Positions 11,768 to 23,656 of a stretch of 64,000 nucleotides of DNA are shown here, one piece after another. The stretch comes from Diaporthe sp. PMI_573 (taxonomy: Eukaryota; Ascomycota; Sordariomycetes; Diaporthales; Diaporthaceae). The stretch lies in NCBI GenBank assembly GCA_021399435.1, contig JAJTUP010000033.1, positions 62,001 through 126,000 on the forward strand, given 5' to 3'. The notes beneath the pieces were generated by a model, which saw only the letters and a list, made by a program, of their open reading frames with translations, searched no databases and was not told where the DNA came from. Positions within the stretch are counted from its first letter, which is position 1; each line of letters begins with the position of its first letter. The position numbers were made by a program, and so were the translations under genes.

Positions 11768-12924
11768 TTTGGGAGGAGGGTGTTGATGGTGGGTGTGTGG
11801 TGTAGTGGTCGCAAAACCAGCGCGATTGCTTGAATGAGTGGATGGAGATGGAATGTAGCAAACACGACAGGCTCCCGGTACAGAAAGGTAGTGAGGATGC
11901 TCAGACAGTTGGAAAGGTGTGCCTTTTTGCAAAACAAGCCGAGGTGGTGGTGGTGGTTTTTTGACACGAAGGTGGGCAAGGTTTTGTGATTGTGCGAGGT
12001 TGAAGCAGTGGGGAGGGGGCAACAAGCTGCAGATTGAATTTCGTCTGAAGGGCACCCAGGCCACAACAGCCAGCACCGCCCCAAACCTTTCGACATCCAC
12101 AGAAAGCTGTGAAGGACCTCCGCCTGCCCTCTATAGCAGCATCCAACGGAGACGAGTCTTGGTCTTCCGTACGTGCGCCTTGAGGCAATGGTCTCAACAG
12201 GATTGTGGAGGTTTGGCGGAAGACGTAGCCATCCGGGGAAGTTTTGACTGACGGTGTGTTGAATTCGACAGGACGGTGAATCTGTCTTGGTAGCGAAGCA
12301 GTTGCGAAGAGTCTTTTTCGTGCCGTCACATGATGGTATTCAAGTACAGCGTCCTTCAACTTTGTGGCAGCTGTAACCTTCCATAAGGAGATGATGAAAG
12401 ACTCCTGTTATGTTATGTCTTGGGAATGAGGGAGTCTTCTGAGCCTGAGACAGCGTAAGAATCATCAAACAATACCGTTGTCCCAGACCCAAACCAGCCT
12501 CTCCGCCCAGTCTTGCCTGGGATGACTCAAGAGCAGGAAGCAGGACACAGACCAAATCACGGTCCTGCAAGAACAGGCATTTCATAGCAAGACAAGCATG
12601 TTGCAGGTAGGCTGGGCTTCCAGAGCAAGGCTTCTCCCGGTCTCAGTTGATAGACTGCAGCGATGCAACGCAACCCTTATTTGCAAGGCACTCGCCTCCT
12701 GGGTGTCCTCATGGATCGACGTCCCAGCGAGCATGAGGAGCTTTCCCAGTCTGAATACCATACCTGTAGGTACCCATTGTTTCGTGGATCGCTTTTTTGA
12801 TACCCATTGTTACCGCCATGATCACCAAGCGAACACAATTATCACAGGTGAATGCCAGAAAGGGGGAATCTCATTTTGTACAGAAGCTGCCAAAGAAGCT
12901 GCCAAGAGTGCGACCAGGCCGAAT
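11768..12924. other. upstream region of the large gene, no gene seen
   Basis: This is the promoter and 5' leader of the 1,759-residue gene plus the 3' flank of the Fmp46-like gene. The open frames here are short or non-ATG and show no domain. A purine/pyrimidine-skewed TGG-repeat tract lies near 11940-11960. Confidence 0.5.
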
Positions 12925-13496
12925 TTACTTCTTGGGGATCTGGTCCAGAACCTTCAGTATCTTGGACTCATCCGCACCAGCGATGGCCTTGCCGTTGTTC
13001 CAATCCACCGTCTGCCTGTGTGTTAGCCGGGCTGGCAATCAGGAAGAAGCAGGTAAGATGAGCTGTACGTACCACAGGCCGCTGGAAAGCCTCTGCGCTC
13101 TGCTTGAAGATTTTCAACGCCTCGCTCTCGCTCGAAGCACCCTTTACGACGGTTGGAATGGCAGGCTTGCCGACGTATTGCAGAATAGTCTGGAGCTGAT
13201 CGGGCGTTGGTGGGTCTTCGGTGATATTCAGCTCGAACTCGGCGCGGTGAGGGTTCGTCTGTGCCGAGTGGTCGCTGGCTTGGTCTTCGGTGGCATGCTC
13301 AGCGGCATTTGCAGATGCTTGCTTGAGGAGATTGGCGACACGGACAGAGGCGGGTGAGCTAGCCTTGTGGAAGAGCGTGACGATGTCCATGGTCTTGCGC
13401 TGTTGGTGGGACAGTCGGATCAGCGAGGGGACATTTTCTGAAGCGCAGCCTGCTGCTAGGCCTCTCGGCGCCAATGACACTCACAAAGCGAAACAT
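12925..13496 (-). CDS. Fmp46/DUF1687 family thioredoxin-like mitochondrial protein
   Basis: Putative small redox protein of the fungal DUF1687 family (yeast Fmp46, mitochondrial; function not established). Exons on the minus strand: 13496..13485 (only 12 nt, coding MFRF), 13399..13073, 13011..12925; introns of 85 nt (GTGAGT...CAACAG) and 61 nt (GTACGT...GGCAG), both phase 0. The 141-residue product runs MFRF-RKTMDIVTLFHKAS..., then an acidic/Ala/His linker, FELNITEDPPTPDQLQTILQ, the Pro-rich loop KPAIPTVV, and a C-terminus VDWNNGKAIAGAD...LDQIPKK. Length and the VDWNNGKA block match the family. The start is set by the tiny first exon; a longer upstream ATG frame exists, but its sequence is intronic. 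The upstream flank 13497-13817 shows no gene. Confidence 0.85.
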
Positions 13497-13817
13497 TTTG
13501 AACGATTTGGGGCGGTCAATGGTCTTGTAAGCGGAGGCTATCGTTGAAAGGGCCGCGGGTGGTGAATAGGTGAGGTCAGGTCAAGATTGAGGTATGATGT
13601 CGTTGCTTCCCAATTGGGGTAGTTGCGGAGCTATGGCCACCAAATGATCTGTGCCACCCGAACAGGGAGGCAGCTCTGAACACCCGACAGGTAGCCCAAT
13701 AAAGTACTGCTAAGACTATAGGTACAGATCAGGCCAGATTGGCAAATTTTGTCTGCTTTGCAAGAAAAGAGCAAGCGGGGAACAAAAATCAAAAAATGCC
13801 ACACGAACAAAAGATAA

Positions 13818-13888
13818 TACTACGACAGGGAGTCGAACCCTGAGCTCAACCTTGGAAGGGTTGAATGTTACCGCTACACCATCGCAGT
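13818..13888 (-). tRNA. tRNA-Gly (anticodon UCC)
   Basis: All four arms pair: acceptor ACTGCGA/TCGTAGT with one G-U, D-stem GTGT/ACAT with loop AGCGGTA (G18G19 present), anticodon stem CAACC/GGTTG around loop CTTCCAA, and T-arm CAGGG-TTCGACT-CCCTG. The anticodon read from the loop is UCC. There is no intron. The variable loop is four bases. The 71-nt length excludes CCA. Confidence 0.88.
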
Positions 13889-15161
13889 TGTTGAGAATTT
13901 GAAATCATCTTGGCCATTATACTCCAATCTGCAATTTGCAAGACCTTGTGTGGCTGTTGTCTTGCATGCCTAGCTGGAGGCTGGTTTCGAGAAATCATCA
14001 AGTTCAGTGCTCTTTTTGTAATCCTGGGCAATTAGGTGACCAAAAGTGGCTGTGCCAATTGCACCATGTCCTTGCTTGTATTTGTGGACGAGAACCACAT
14101 TCCCAATTGATGCGGGTCCGATCTGATAAGATTTGAGAAAACAGCAGGGACAAAGAGCGCCGGCGGTCGGAGCCGTTGATCGAGGTTGCAGCTCGTGGAC
14201 TTCAGACGGGGGCAGATGACTTGCGTACCATGCACTCTCCCTGCATGACAACCTCAGGGATACCCTCCCGTGGGACAACTTCCGCTTATTTGGGGCATCC
14301 TGCGGTGGCATAGTCTTCTGTGGGACATGGGGAAGTCGTCAGCTGGTGTAGTGGGATAAATTGTTGTGGTAGCACAACCCTTGTGAGATCATTGGTCGCT
14401 CTCTTGTATTGCGGCCTTGGGATGGCATGTTTTAGCAATGCCAATCAGGTGCAGTAGGCCTAGCTTCTGGCACTTCTACAATCCCTGCAAGCTGCAGGAG
14501 GAAATAGGAAGAAGCACCCGAAGAGGGGTTGCATTCCGGCGGGAGTTCTCTTTCTGCATTCCGCACTTGGATGTGAGCTTACTTTTTTCCATCTTCAGAC
14601 TTACTAAAGATTATTAACCATCCCAAATGTAGGGCCACATCGCGTAAAAGCTCCGCCTGACATGTGCCTGGTTCCCTCCCTCCCTCAAGCCAGCGCTGCC
14701 AATCGAACAACAAGAATGCATCGTGAGAGGCCCCACCTGGCCCAGCAGCCATATTATCATGAACCTTGTTAATATGCCCGCTCTCAGAAAGACGGGCCGA
14801 GACCCTCCATAGGCAGGTTACATGAGAGCGGCGAGCGCGCTACCGTTATAAAAGTGCACTGGCACGATTTGCGAGATTTGAAGTTTTCTCAAGTGGGAGG
14901 AGTCAAGTGGCTGCTTCCGACTCGCAGCACATACTGCGCGCCGCGCTTAATCAAGGGGTATGACTCCGCCGCTTATTCTGCTTGGACATAAAGATTGGCT
15001 CCGGCGACTTCCGTCAAGCCCCGAAGGTTCGTCGAACGCGATATAAGTCGAAGGAAGTCCCGGCTTGCAGAGTGCAAAGTTCTCAAAGGCATCAAGCGGT
15101 TTACCCACAAAGACTGACACGCACAACACCCTCGGTCACAAAGCCTTTGTTATCTACCACA
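13889..15161. other. intergenic spacer and promoter of the secreted-protein gene
   Basis: No coding signal was found. A degenerate minisatellite sits at about 14240-14350. A TATA-like TATAAAAG occurs at 14847-14854, about 310 bp before the next start codon; this is a weak candidate core promoter. Confidence 0.45.
14240..14350 (-). repeat. degenerate copy of the dispersed 15-bp minisatellite
   Basis: GGGATACCCTCCCGTGGGAC and later GTGGGACAT words match the reverse complement of CCCATAGGAGGGTAT with substitutions. There are about four to five decayed units. Confidence 0.5.
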
Positions 15162-15816
15162 ATGTTTACACCTATCACTACCCTCTTTACACTCGCAGCC
15201 CTGCTGCCGTGGCTGGCCTCTTCCACCGCACTTAGCGGCTTGGGGACGATCTCGGTCCTCAACTCAAGCTCCTTCATGACGGCCACACCTGACCAGACCA
15301 TCGGCTGCATCGACGCATCCGGAAGGCTGGTCATGGACTCCTGCGCGACCTTCGAGTACCGCGACACCTACCCGAACGGCCTTTCCTCAAGTGCTGGAAA
15401 CTGCTCCTTCACAGACTCATCCCAGCCGGCAAACACCGACAGTCGCTACGGCACTGGCAGTTACGCTTGGTCATGTTGGACTCATGATGCTGTAGTAACG
15501 GATCAGGTGTACACCGTCGTGAGTCCCCACCTCCCGTCATTATCTCATGATCCCCTCCCAGGATTGTCTTGTGCTCGGTTTCGGCTATCTCTCGGCTGTG
15601 AAATCATGACTGACCATAAGCAATAACTAGGATGGCTTTGCATATCCATTTCTCTGCCAGGGCGACACAAACTGCTACTTTGATATTCCCAGCGCGCCAT
15701 CCAAGGGAAGCCAGCAGCTGCCCGTCTGGAAGTACACTTGGGGTAGTGCGCAACCTGGAATCACACCGGGTCACCTGAAGGCCCTACTTCTCTGGCAGCC
15801 CGTTTCATCTTCGTGA
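15162..15816 (+). CDS. small secreted cysteine-containing protein, function unknown
   Basis: Exons: 15162..15518 and 15631..15816; intron 15519-15630 (GTGAGT...ACTAG, phase 0). The 180-residue product begins with a clear signal peptide (MFTPITTLFTLAALLPWLASS, cleavage near residues 20-22). The mature part has cysteines in TIGCIDASG, MDSCATF, GNCSFTD, SWSCWTH... (here AWSCWTH), FLCQGD and NCYFD, an even number that suggests three disulfides, and ends in a hydrophobic strand GHLKALLLWQPVSSS. It resembles small secreted proteins found as uncharacterised families in Pezizomycotina; no catalytic motif was seen. Candidate roles (effector, surface or antimicrobial protein) are inference only. It stands alone, with repeat-containing gene-poor DNA on both sides. 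Confidence 0.82.
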
Positions 15817-18800
15817 AATCGGGATGCCACGAGGTAACGGCGTGATGAGGAATTTTGGATGAAACGAAACGTTAAAAGATTCAATGTTGTAACGGTCGAA
15901 ATGGGAGTTCGGAGCCTGGGAGCTTGCTGTTTCCCCACAAATGGGCTGCACGCCGCACGGTCTTGCGCCTCATAGGGTAGTACTGGCAGGGGAAAGATGG
16001 ATAAACTTTTGGGCTATTCGATCGACTCTGTGTTCTTCTTCGGGGACTTAGATCGGGGAGGCGTGGTAGCCTTTCATTGATTTATCCGGACCCAAAATTT
16101 CCCTGGCCGGTCTCAGGGCAGTGTCCCTGTTTACCTGAATGTTTTTATTCTTTCTCATCGCCGTAGGGAAACAGGAGCAGTATCGTACAGTAAAACGACC
16201 CGAATTGCATGAGCCGTGACGGTCGGGTATTGTTCGTCTGCTCAGGAATAACTATTGTTCCTACAGGCATGTCGCAAACGCAACCTGTCTCCTGTACTTC
16301 CCGAGGGCCGGAAGCTAGAATGATAAGACACTGTCTACGCAAGAGGGTTGCACTGTTAGAATTAACATCCCGTAACATCGCGCCAATTTCCGTAAGCACC
16401 AATGACAGTCATTGCCGATGGGCTGACCGAATATTCTCATTCAATGCACATGTGGCACTATTGTTTTCCGCGATGCTGCTTACGTGTGTACTTACGCTCT
16501 AAGGGACTCATTCTAGGTTCTCGGAAGTGAGGGGCCGTGGGGCCTCATCGCTAGCCTCAGGGAAGGGATACTTCTACGGAGTACTTGAGCAAGCGAGCAA
16601 GCAAGCTCTGATGATTGGGCCGGATCAAGCAACCGCGTACTCTCGCGAATATAGCCGGCAGGTAGTTTGCGTGTTCTCTGGGGGAGGGTTATATCACCAC
16701 GATGGGTTTCCCATATTGATTTGAAGTCGCCGCTTCGGGCAAGCAAAGCATGAAAAATTGTTCTTAAAATGGCACTGTCTCTCGACATATGACAGTCTCA
16801 ATCCATTAGGAGGCCAAAGATCCTCAAGTCGAGAACTCATAGGCCCAGTGGATATGGGGCTCTGTTTCTCGTCAAGAGTGGTAGGACAGAGACACAAACT
16901 TGATAATGATTGACATTGTTTCCCAACACCTATTACATTTAGCTGCATAATCTTTCTCTCCGCCAATTACAAATCCAAAGGTGTCTGCATACCTGCCCAG
17001 ATATTGGGCTCGCAAAATATGGAGTTTCGACGTGAAAAATCAGCATTGTTCGGCATGGGACTCTGCCGTGCCTCACGCCCACTGGTTCAAGACTCGCACA
17101 GAAGTTAGTGCCAAAGGCCCCCATTTGGACCCCCTCCAGACTCATCATTGTACAAAATATTCTTGATCCGGGGTGGGATGTAGACTTTGGTGATTAGAAA
17201 GTACTGATTGAGACCAAGTCGTTGACAACCTTGTAAACGATCTCAGTGGGCTCACACACAGTGGCGCCAGAGACCTCAATGTATCTATATCCCGATCTCT
17301 GTCCCTACGCTGCCATTGGGCATCTCATCACTGAGGCTTGACGGCTTAGGGTTGGTGTGGACAAAGAAATTAAGATGGCCGTCTTTCCTAGTTTCGAATT
17401 CCGAATCTTTAAAGTCTCAATATTACAGGAGATTATCCAATAAGAGGTTATTACGTAGAAGGTCGTCCTATAGGAGTCTGAGAATTCAAATAAAATTAAT
17501 GATGAATTGGAGCTATTTGACCCATTCGAAGGGTGGCGGAGGTCACATCTTTATAAACCTGTCGTGGTTTCTTAGCGTTTAGCTAAGAAATCACAACATC
17601 AGTTTAATTCTTCGTCTCCAAGACGGCCTCCTCGTGTCCACTAGTAAATAAGCTGTCCATAGATGGTCTATAAACTAATAAAGAGGTTGTCCCATAGGAG
17701 GGTATCCCATAGGAGGGTATCCCATAGGAGGGTATCCCATAGGAGGACAGGAGGGTGTCCCATAGAACCCAAAGAAGGCTAGAGGAGAACTAAGCCTTTT
17801 GAAACCCTTCAACAAGGACGATATAAATCTGACTTCGGCCGACCGTTGTCGGAATTAAAAACAGTAGTTATCACACGGGGTGACACGGAACATTGGGGCT
17901 TCGTATACAAACAAACTGAAAACTATTCTTAGATGGACATTTTCGGATATTGATTTGCAAGAAAGACATTTGCATGCTACCAAATAATCAATTGAGTTGC
18001 CATTTCGAACAGGAATTTCCGATTGCAGGCAGATATTCGTTTGCGAGGACGCAGATATTTTTCAATGGGGGGAGGCAGGTTGTCAGGCAGGAACTACGCC
18101 CGGGTCCCCTCGAAGTATTCTTAGGTATTACGAGGTCCTTCGACCTTTGGGTACAAGCTTCGAGAGGACAAAAACCCCAATGAACTCACCTTTGCAATTA
18201 TGTTGACAGGTCTAATCCATATATGTGTCTTGATGTAGCCACACTTAAATTTCCATGTACTAGAGACGATCGGCACACACAAATCTCCACTATCTTTGAC
18301 CATCTATTTCAAAATTTCGGGCTGCATGCTTTCATTTTGCTTTAATTTAATAGGTAAATCTAGTCATGGACAGCCATTCTGGCTAGAAAACCCGGTTGCA
18401 CAAGGTGTCACTAGACTTGGTCCAGGTGGAACAGGCCTGCTGCCTCGGTCGATGTGTCGACCCTCGCAGCATTGCGATTCTTATACGCTTGTATTCTGAT
18501 TGGTGTGATCCTTCCGCATGCTGTCTTTGTGCACGCAAAAACTGGCCGAGTGCCTGATCTGGTTGGATCGTGGAGCCGATGGACGAAAACCCATATTTGA
18601 ACATCTCAGTAGAATCCCGGGCCTTTGAGACGCCGTTGCCTGATTCAAAGATCAAGGTTAATGAGGCAGTTAGCAGCGGGTTGAACTCAATGCGAGGCAT
18701 GGGGCATATGGCTCATATCTCACAACAATCTTTAAACAGATAAGTCACTTCTTCGCAAACTACTTGAACCCGGCAGATTATAAATCGGAACATTAAGAGC

Positions 18801-19496
18801 GTCACTTTTCATCGCCCAAGGCAGTCAATCCATACATGATGGGGCTATACCATCACAAATCCGAGCAGGGCATATCGAATAGAGCAAGTTGACTGGTTTT
18901 CTCACTGTAGAAATAGAGCGTACGGCGCTCCTATTTATTTGCAACGGAGCTCCACAATAGTGGAGCCCCGAGCTCGTGACATATATTCAGATCTAAAATG
19001 GCTGGCTTTCTTGAAACCACCCAATAGCTAGCGAGACCAAGCCAATGCTAGACTACTCGATCCTGACAGCCTGGACATGGACAAGTGTCAAAGCATCCAA
19101 TGGCAACCAGTCAACCCCAGCCCAAGGAAGGAGAAGAAAATAGGGGACTCCGGATTTCATTACCACTTTACTTTTCACTCCCGAGATGTCTGCTGAACAT
19201 CGTTGCTACATGTGATCTCATTTGGCCTGCATGTTAAATCTTAGCGGTCTTCATATGTCAAGGGTTGACAGGTTGACTTATTGGCAACGCTGGTATATTT
19301 CAATACTATTGCGGGGTCTCTTGCCACCGAATTGCAGAAGCTAAGGCAGGCGTGAACCCCCGAGTAGCTGTGGCAGTTCTATGTTATATCACATATGTAT
19401 ATACTTAATTGCGTATTTACAGCAACGAACTTGGTAATGATCACCTGTTTTATCTGAAAATAAAGAGGATTTCTCCAGCAGTGATAGTGTCGCATA
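15817..19496. other. 3.7-kb AT-rich gene-free region
   Basis: No ORF with a domain or coherent splicing was found on either strand. A clean 15-bp tandem array lies near 17.70 kb. The remainder is AT-rich, with no recognisable transposase or reverse transcriptase motif. Confidence 0.6.
17693..17765 (+). repeat. 15-bp minisatellite CCCATAGGAGGGTAT, four near-perfect units plus decayed ones
   Basis: The unit CCCATAGGAGGGTAT repeats head to tail starting after TTGT near 17693, followed by GGACAGGAGGGTGTCCCATAG. This is the best preserved array of the family and gives the consensus used for the other loci. Confidence 0.9.
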
Positions 19497-20979
19497 TCAA
19501 GCCTTCTTGTCCCCATTCTCCGCGCCCTTGGCCTCTGCAATGTGGGCAGTGTGAACCTCTTTCAGAGCAGGAATGATGATGCTCTCGATCTCGACCTCGG
19601 GATCTCCCTCCGGCAGCGTGCTAGGGTCCAGGGGTTTCTCCTTCTCAGTCTCACTGATCGTCCTCTTGTGGCCTGCCACGGTCTGGACAGAGGGCACTCG
19701 AATCCACTTGTCCGGGCGGGTTGGTGAAACAAACACGACCTCCCACTTGCGAGTGGAGAGCAGATTACCGATGACGAGGTTGTGGCTGTACCGCTCGAGT
19801 GCATATTTTGCCTTGTGCACGAGTATTTCTGAGAATAGTGGTCAGTTCTGTACGAGGATCTTTCTTCCAGCGGAGAAAAATAAGACGAAGGGACACGACC
19901 AATATTCGATCGGGTAAAGGCAACGATTGCAGAGGAGCAGGTGCCAGCTTACCTGGATCCGTCTCCAACTTGAAGCTCACAATCATACACTGCGGCGCCC
20001 ACCCGTCGACCAGGTTCTTCAGGAACTTCGGCACGGGATCCAAGTCCACCACGAGCCTCTTACTCCTCGGCACCTGAGGGCTCGAGTCAAAGTTGTCAAA
20101 TGTCTCTTCCTCGCTCGAACTTCCCTTCGCCGGCGCCTTTGTTTCCTGCTTGTCGGCCGCCTTCTTTACCCCGTCTGCGGCACCCGTGCTCTGGATCTTG
20201 TGCTCCGACATCCTGTCCTGTGGCAGGAAGAAGTCGGACGCGGCGGCGGCCAGGTACAGCAGGCCGTCCGGGCCCAGGGGCTGCATCAGGCGCGCAATGG
20301 CGCGCAGCTCATGCAGGTAGTCCCCGATCGTCACGAACGGCACCGTCAGCAACAGGTTCTGGCTCCTAGCCGAGTGATACTTGCGCAGCACGGACAGCAT
20401 CTTGGGCGTGAACTCGGGCTTGGCGACGACTGTGCCATCCTGCCCCTCGGTCAGGAAGTCCAGGAAGCAGTCCGTGGCGTGACTGTAGTGGCGGGAGTAA
20501 GGGAGCAGGGAGAACTGGCGGTGCAGGAATATCACTGCGTAGCCGGCCTCGAGGAAGTACTCAGCCGACGTGGCACCACGCGTTCCCGCGGAGAAGTTGT
20601 CGATGAACCGGACTGTCTGCTTTTCGAGGGGCACCGTAGTACCACCCGACGTGACGAGGCACACACGGCGATTAGCGGCATTGTGAAAATTGATGAATTC
20701 CTCGGCCTGTGCAGTATGCCGAGCCAGGTCTTTTGGAGGAGGGTTCGAGCTGAAGTAGTGGTTCTCAACCTCAGTCGATACCGGCTCTGTCTCGTTTGAC
20801 GATGCCATACTGGAATGTCTTGAGGACGTGGATGAGAAAACAGAATTGGCCGGGGACGGCGGCTGGGATTCGGTAGCTGGCGTGAGATTGAAGGAGATGG
20901 ACAGTGATGACGAGGTCGGGTGACACTCGGGTGACCCAGAATCCCGGGGCGAATGTGAGGTCTGTAAAGACTGCAGCAT
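19497..20979 (-). CDS. CAB2: phosphopantothenate-cysteine ligase
   Basis: Joins 4'-phosphopantothenate to cysteine, the second step of coenzyme A synthesis. Exons on the minus strand: 20979..19953 and 19828..19497; intron 19829-19952 (GTAAGC...TCTCAG, phase 1). The product is 452 residues from the first ATG; a second in-frame ATG at 20808 (MASSNETEPVSTEVE) fits the usual family N-terminus better and would give 395 residues. Family marks: VCLVTSGGTTVPLEKQTVRFIDNFSAGTRG, the substrate/nucleotide site; YLAAAASDFF; then [30 protein letters not shown], joined exactly across the intron; and HKAKYALERYSHNLVIGN. A Lys/Glu/Ser-rich insert before RSKRLVVDLDPVPK is typical of fungal forms. The symbol follows yeast and is by homology. 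Confidence 0.92.
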
Positions 20980-21760
20980 GATTGTCAGCTTTTGGTTGAG
21001 GTCACTGTAGTAAGCCTTGCTCGCATGTGTGGTGCAATAAGAAGAAGCACAGCCGTGAAAAGGCTATCCATTCTGGCACCAGGGAGCACGATGCTTTATG
21101 AATGAGGGTACAATAATTGGCCAGTGGTGCGCCAATCTCGGGCCATAGTCGGGGATCAAGGTTGGCAATCCCGCCGAATCTCGGGAGTCAGACGGGACTT
21201 GGTCGGGCTTGGGGCCTGAGGAGCCTCGGCCGTCGGTTGCGGAGTTGAGGGGTTGCGGGAGAGGGGGGGGGGCACGGCGCCGTGCTGCACGGCACGGTGG
21301 GCCGGAGCTGAGGCCATGTTGAAAAAAAATAAAACATCGGAACGGGACGTGCGGGATTGGGCCCAGGCATGAGAGACGACTGCTTACCTCGGGTCTCGAC
21401 AGGACCAGGCGACCACTTCAGTGCGGCGAGTGAGTTGTAAATCAATGGTTCATCTAGTGAGTCAGACCTCGGAAAGGGAAACGGAAGAGGTTTGTCGACT
21501 TTGGAACTACTGTGGTGCTCCCTCGGAGCAAGGGAAATCTGCCGATCGTGCACAGGCGGGAGTCAAAATACGGCGTTGCAACCGGCACGGTCCCTTCCAC
21601 GGGTTAGGGGTCGGTGAGAGCTGGCTGCAGAAGGGGTGGTCTCTGTTCGATGACGTCAGCAGCTCCTCGGACAAATCAAAACCAAAGCAAAACCTCGTGC
21701 GGACAGCCCCTGCTGAGACATCGCTCAGGAACCAGCACCAGCTCGAGGACCAGTGCCAAT
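20980..21760. promoter_or_regulatory. divergent promoter region, PPCS / Mpv17-like
   Basis: 781 bp separate the two start codons. The region contains a run of eight G near 21265-21273 and an A-run near 21321. No conserved ORF or known operator was recognised. Confidence 0.4.
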
Positions 21761-22600
21761 ATGGCCCTCCCACCCATCGCCTCGGCCACCTTTCAGAGCG
21801 CTGTGCTGAGCGCAACCTCAAACATCTTGGCCCAGGCCATCACAGCCTACCGGAGCGACGTATGATGTCCTTCTCCCCGGTCGCGAGACACACACATGTT
21901 GGCTTACTGTGTCTCAGAAACAGTTTGCAATCGACTGGATTCCTGTTTTCCAATTTTTCTGGTTTACCGTCGCGTCGACCCCGCCCAACTTTCTGTGTAC
22001 GTGTAGAAGCCGGAGCACAACCTCGCTTGCGCTGGCAGCCCTGACAGCCTCAATGGCACACGACCGAGTTGTCTCACTCACACCTCTGCAGGGCAAGACT
22101 TCCTCGAGTCCACCTTTCCAGCCACCAAGACCGTCCCGTCGTCGGAGGCCATCAGATCAGCCTCCGGCTCCAATGAGAAAGAGCTTGACCGCGAGGCCCG
22201 CGAGGGCAAGCTTGTCGAGACCAAGCTTGATGTGAAAAACACCATCATCAAGTTCATCCTGGACCAGACCATTGGCGCCGCCATCAATACGCTGATGTTT
22301 AGCCTTTTCCTCCACAGCATAAAGCAAGCCATGGCTCACCGGCCACTCAACACTGACTTGTCAGACATCTCGTTTCTGACCAGCGGCAAGGCCATCGACT
22401 ACAGCCAGGTCGACTGGAGGCTGGTGCTTGAGCAGGCAAAGGTAGAGTTCTACCCCATCATGAAGGCCGGGCTAAGCCTCTGGCCCGCGGTAAGCTTGTT
22501 CAACTTTGTGGTGGTGAAGAGCATCGAGGGCAGGAATCTGGTTGGTTCGTTGGCCGGCGTTGTCTGGGGAGTCTACATGAGCCTGGTGGCGGCAGGTTAG
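21761..22600 (+). CDS. Mpv17/PMP22 family membrane protein
   Basis: Integral protein of the mitochondrial inner membrane or peroxisome (Sym1/Mpv17/PMP22/Woronin-body Wsc family). Exons: 21761..21859, 21918..21996, 22092..22600; introns of 58 nt (GTATGA...TCAG, phase 0) and 95 nt (GTACGT...TGCAG, phase 1). The 228-residue product has hydrophobic segments around IDWIPVFQFFWFTV, NTIIKFILDQTIGAAINTLMFSLFLHS and a C-terminal pair (GLSLWPAVSLFNFVVV; LVGSLAGVVWGVYMSLVAAG). The FLWQDFLE junction across intron 2, the DQ(T)IGAAI motif, and WPAV-LFNF before W-G-Y-S-VA are family hallmarks. An acidic/charged loop of ~35 residues after FLWQDFLES is longer than in Sym1. Which organelle it serves cannot be decided here. 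Confidence 0.88.
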
Positions 22601-23656
22601 GCTTCAGACTTTTGCGTGGAGCATGACCATGAGGCAGGCATAGAGGAGACAGGGCCATTCACATTTGTCACGCATAGACCTGGAAGCGTCTAGTTGGGAA
22701 GTTCAGGACGGATTGCTATGGAAGGAATGGATTTTGAATGCCGCTGGCGTGTGGCCGGGGGGATCACTCATCAACTAGAGCACATCATGTAGAAGGCCGA
22801 TGCATAGTCTCTCGAGTTGCACATTTGTCTCGGGCCGCTTGTCACTTCTCATTGCTCTCGATCAAGACATAAGTCTTCACGGTGCACTCTGTTGCTCGTC
22901 AACCTGGGGCCACTTTATAGACCACAGGTCATATGAACAATCTGAACTTTAGAATGCTATGGGCAAGCACATGATCGATGGTCTCATCACACACTGCGTT
23001 CCACAGAAGCATCGTCTACCTGGTCATCTCATAGGAGGGTGTCCTACAGGAGGTGTATCCCATAGGAGGCCCATAGGAGGTCGGGCATGGTCCGTTACAA
23101 CGACGTGGTGTTTTGAGGCTAGTACGGAGACATTGATGGAGTCGGGGTGAGGTCGAATTGCAGAGATCTGCGCTAGGATCAGGGGGGTTAATTGGACCTG
23201 CAGCCGAACGGGGCGTTCCGAGACCCCGAGATGCCTAAAAATGACAGCTGTCTGCAGCGAGGGGCAGGGGCCCCATGGGTTCAATAGCGACCCTCAGGCC
23301 CTCTGGCCATCGTACTCTACAGATACGACGTACCGTGCGTAAGGCTGGCGCACCTCAGCCCCACCGGCGCTGAAGCTTGAAACGAAACCGACCCCGTCGG
23401 AACCTCCAGGCATTTCGTCACAAAACACCTGTTGCAAGCTGGCGTGTACGGTACCTCCAATTCATTCCTTCTCTTTCTCTGCTTCTTCTTGATCATCCCG
23501 TCTTTTCTTCTGTCTACCCCCGTCCCGTCCCGTCCACCGCCGTCGCTTGCTCCCGGATCAACACACTTGGCATTTCCAACTGTACCGGACTGCGCCCGTC
23601 TCTTGTCGTTCGTCACCACCTTCGCTTTGACCGTCTACACCGCCTCGAGGACCACC
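22601..23656. other. intergenic spacer with short minisatellite
   Basis: No gene was seen. About four decayed units of the dispersed 15-bp repeat occur at 23028-23090. A CT-rich leader (23460-23640) precedes the transporter start codon. Confidence 0.5.
23028..23090 (+). repeat. 15-bp minisatellite, about four units
   Basis: CTCATAGGAGGGTGT, CCTACAGGAGGTGTAT, CCCATAGGAGG and CCCATAGGAGG follow each other directly. They match the unit seen at 17.7 kb. Confidence 0.8.

Noticed and set aside
10115..12100. 661-codon minus-strand frame across exon 1 of the large gene
   Set aside because: It reads through the 53-nt intron into the wrong frame of exon 2 and through the 5' leader; splicing at 10968/10915 gives the coherent product.
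14982..15161. 60-codon in-frame extension upstream of the secreted protein
   Set aside because: The signal peptide starts at the ATG at 15162, and the extension begins at a non-ATG codon.
17693..17765. Evenly spaced short repeats resembling a CRISPR array
   Set aside because: The units are directly tandem without unique spacers, in a eukaryotic genome; it is a minisatellite.
19927..20799. 290-codon plus-strand frame over phosphopantothenate-cysteine ligase
   Set aside because: It is antisense to a well-supported gene; its His/Arg/Val-rich composition is typical of a mirror frame.
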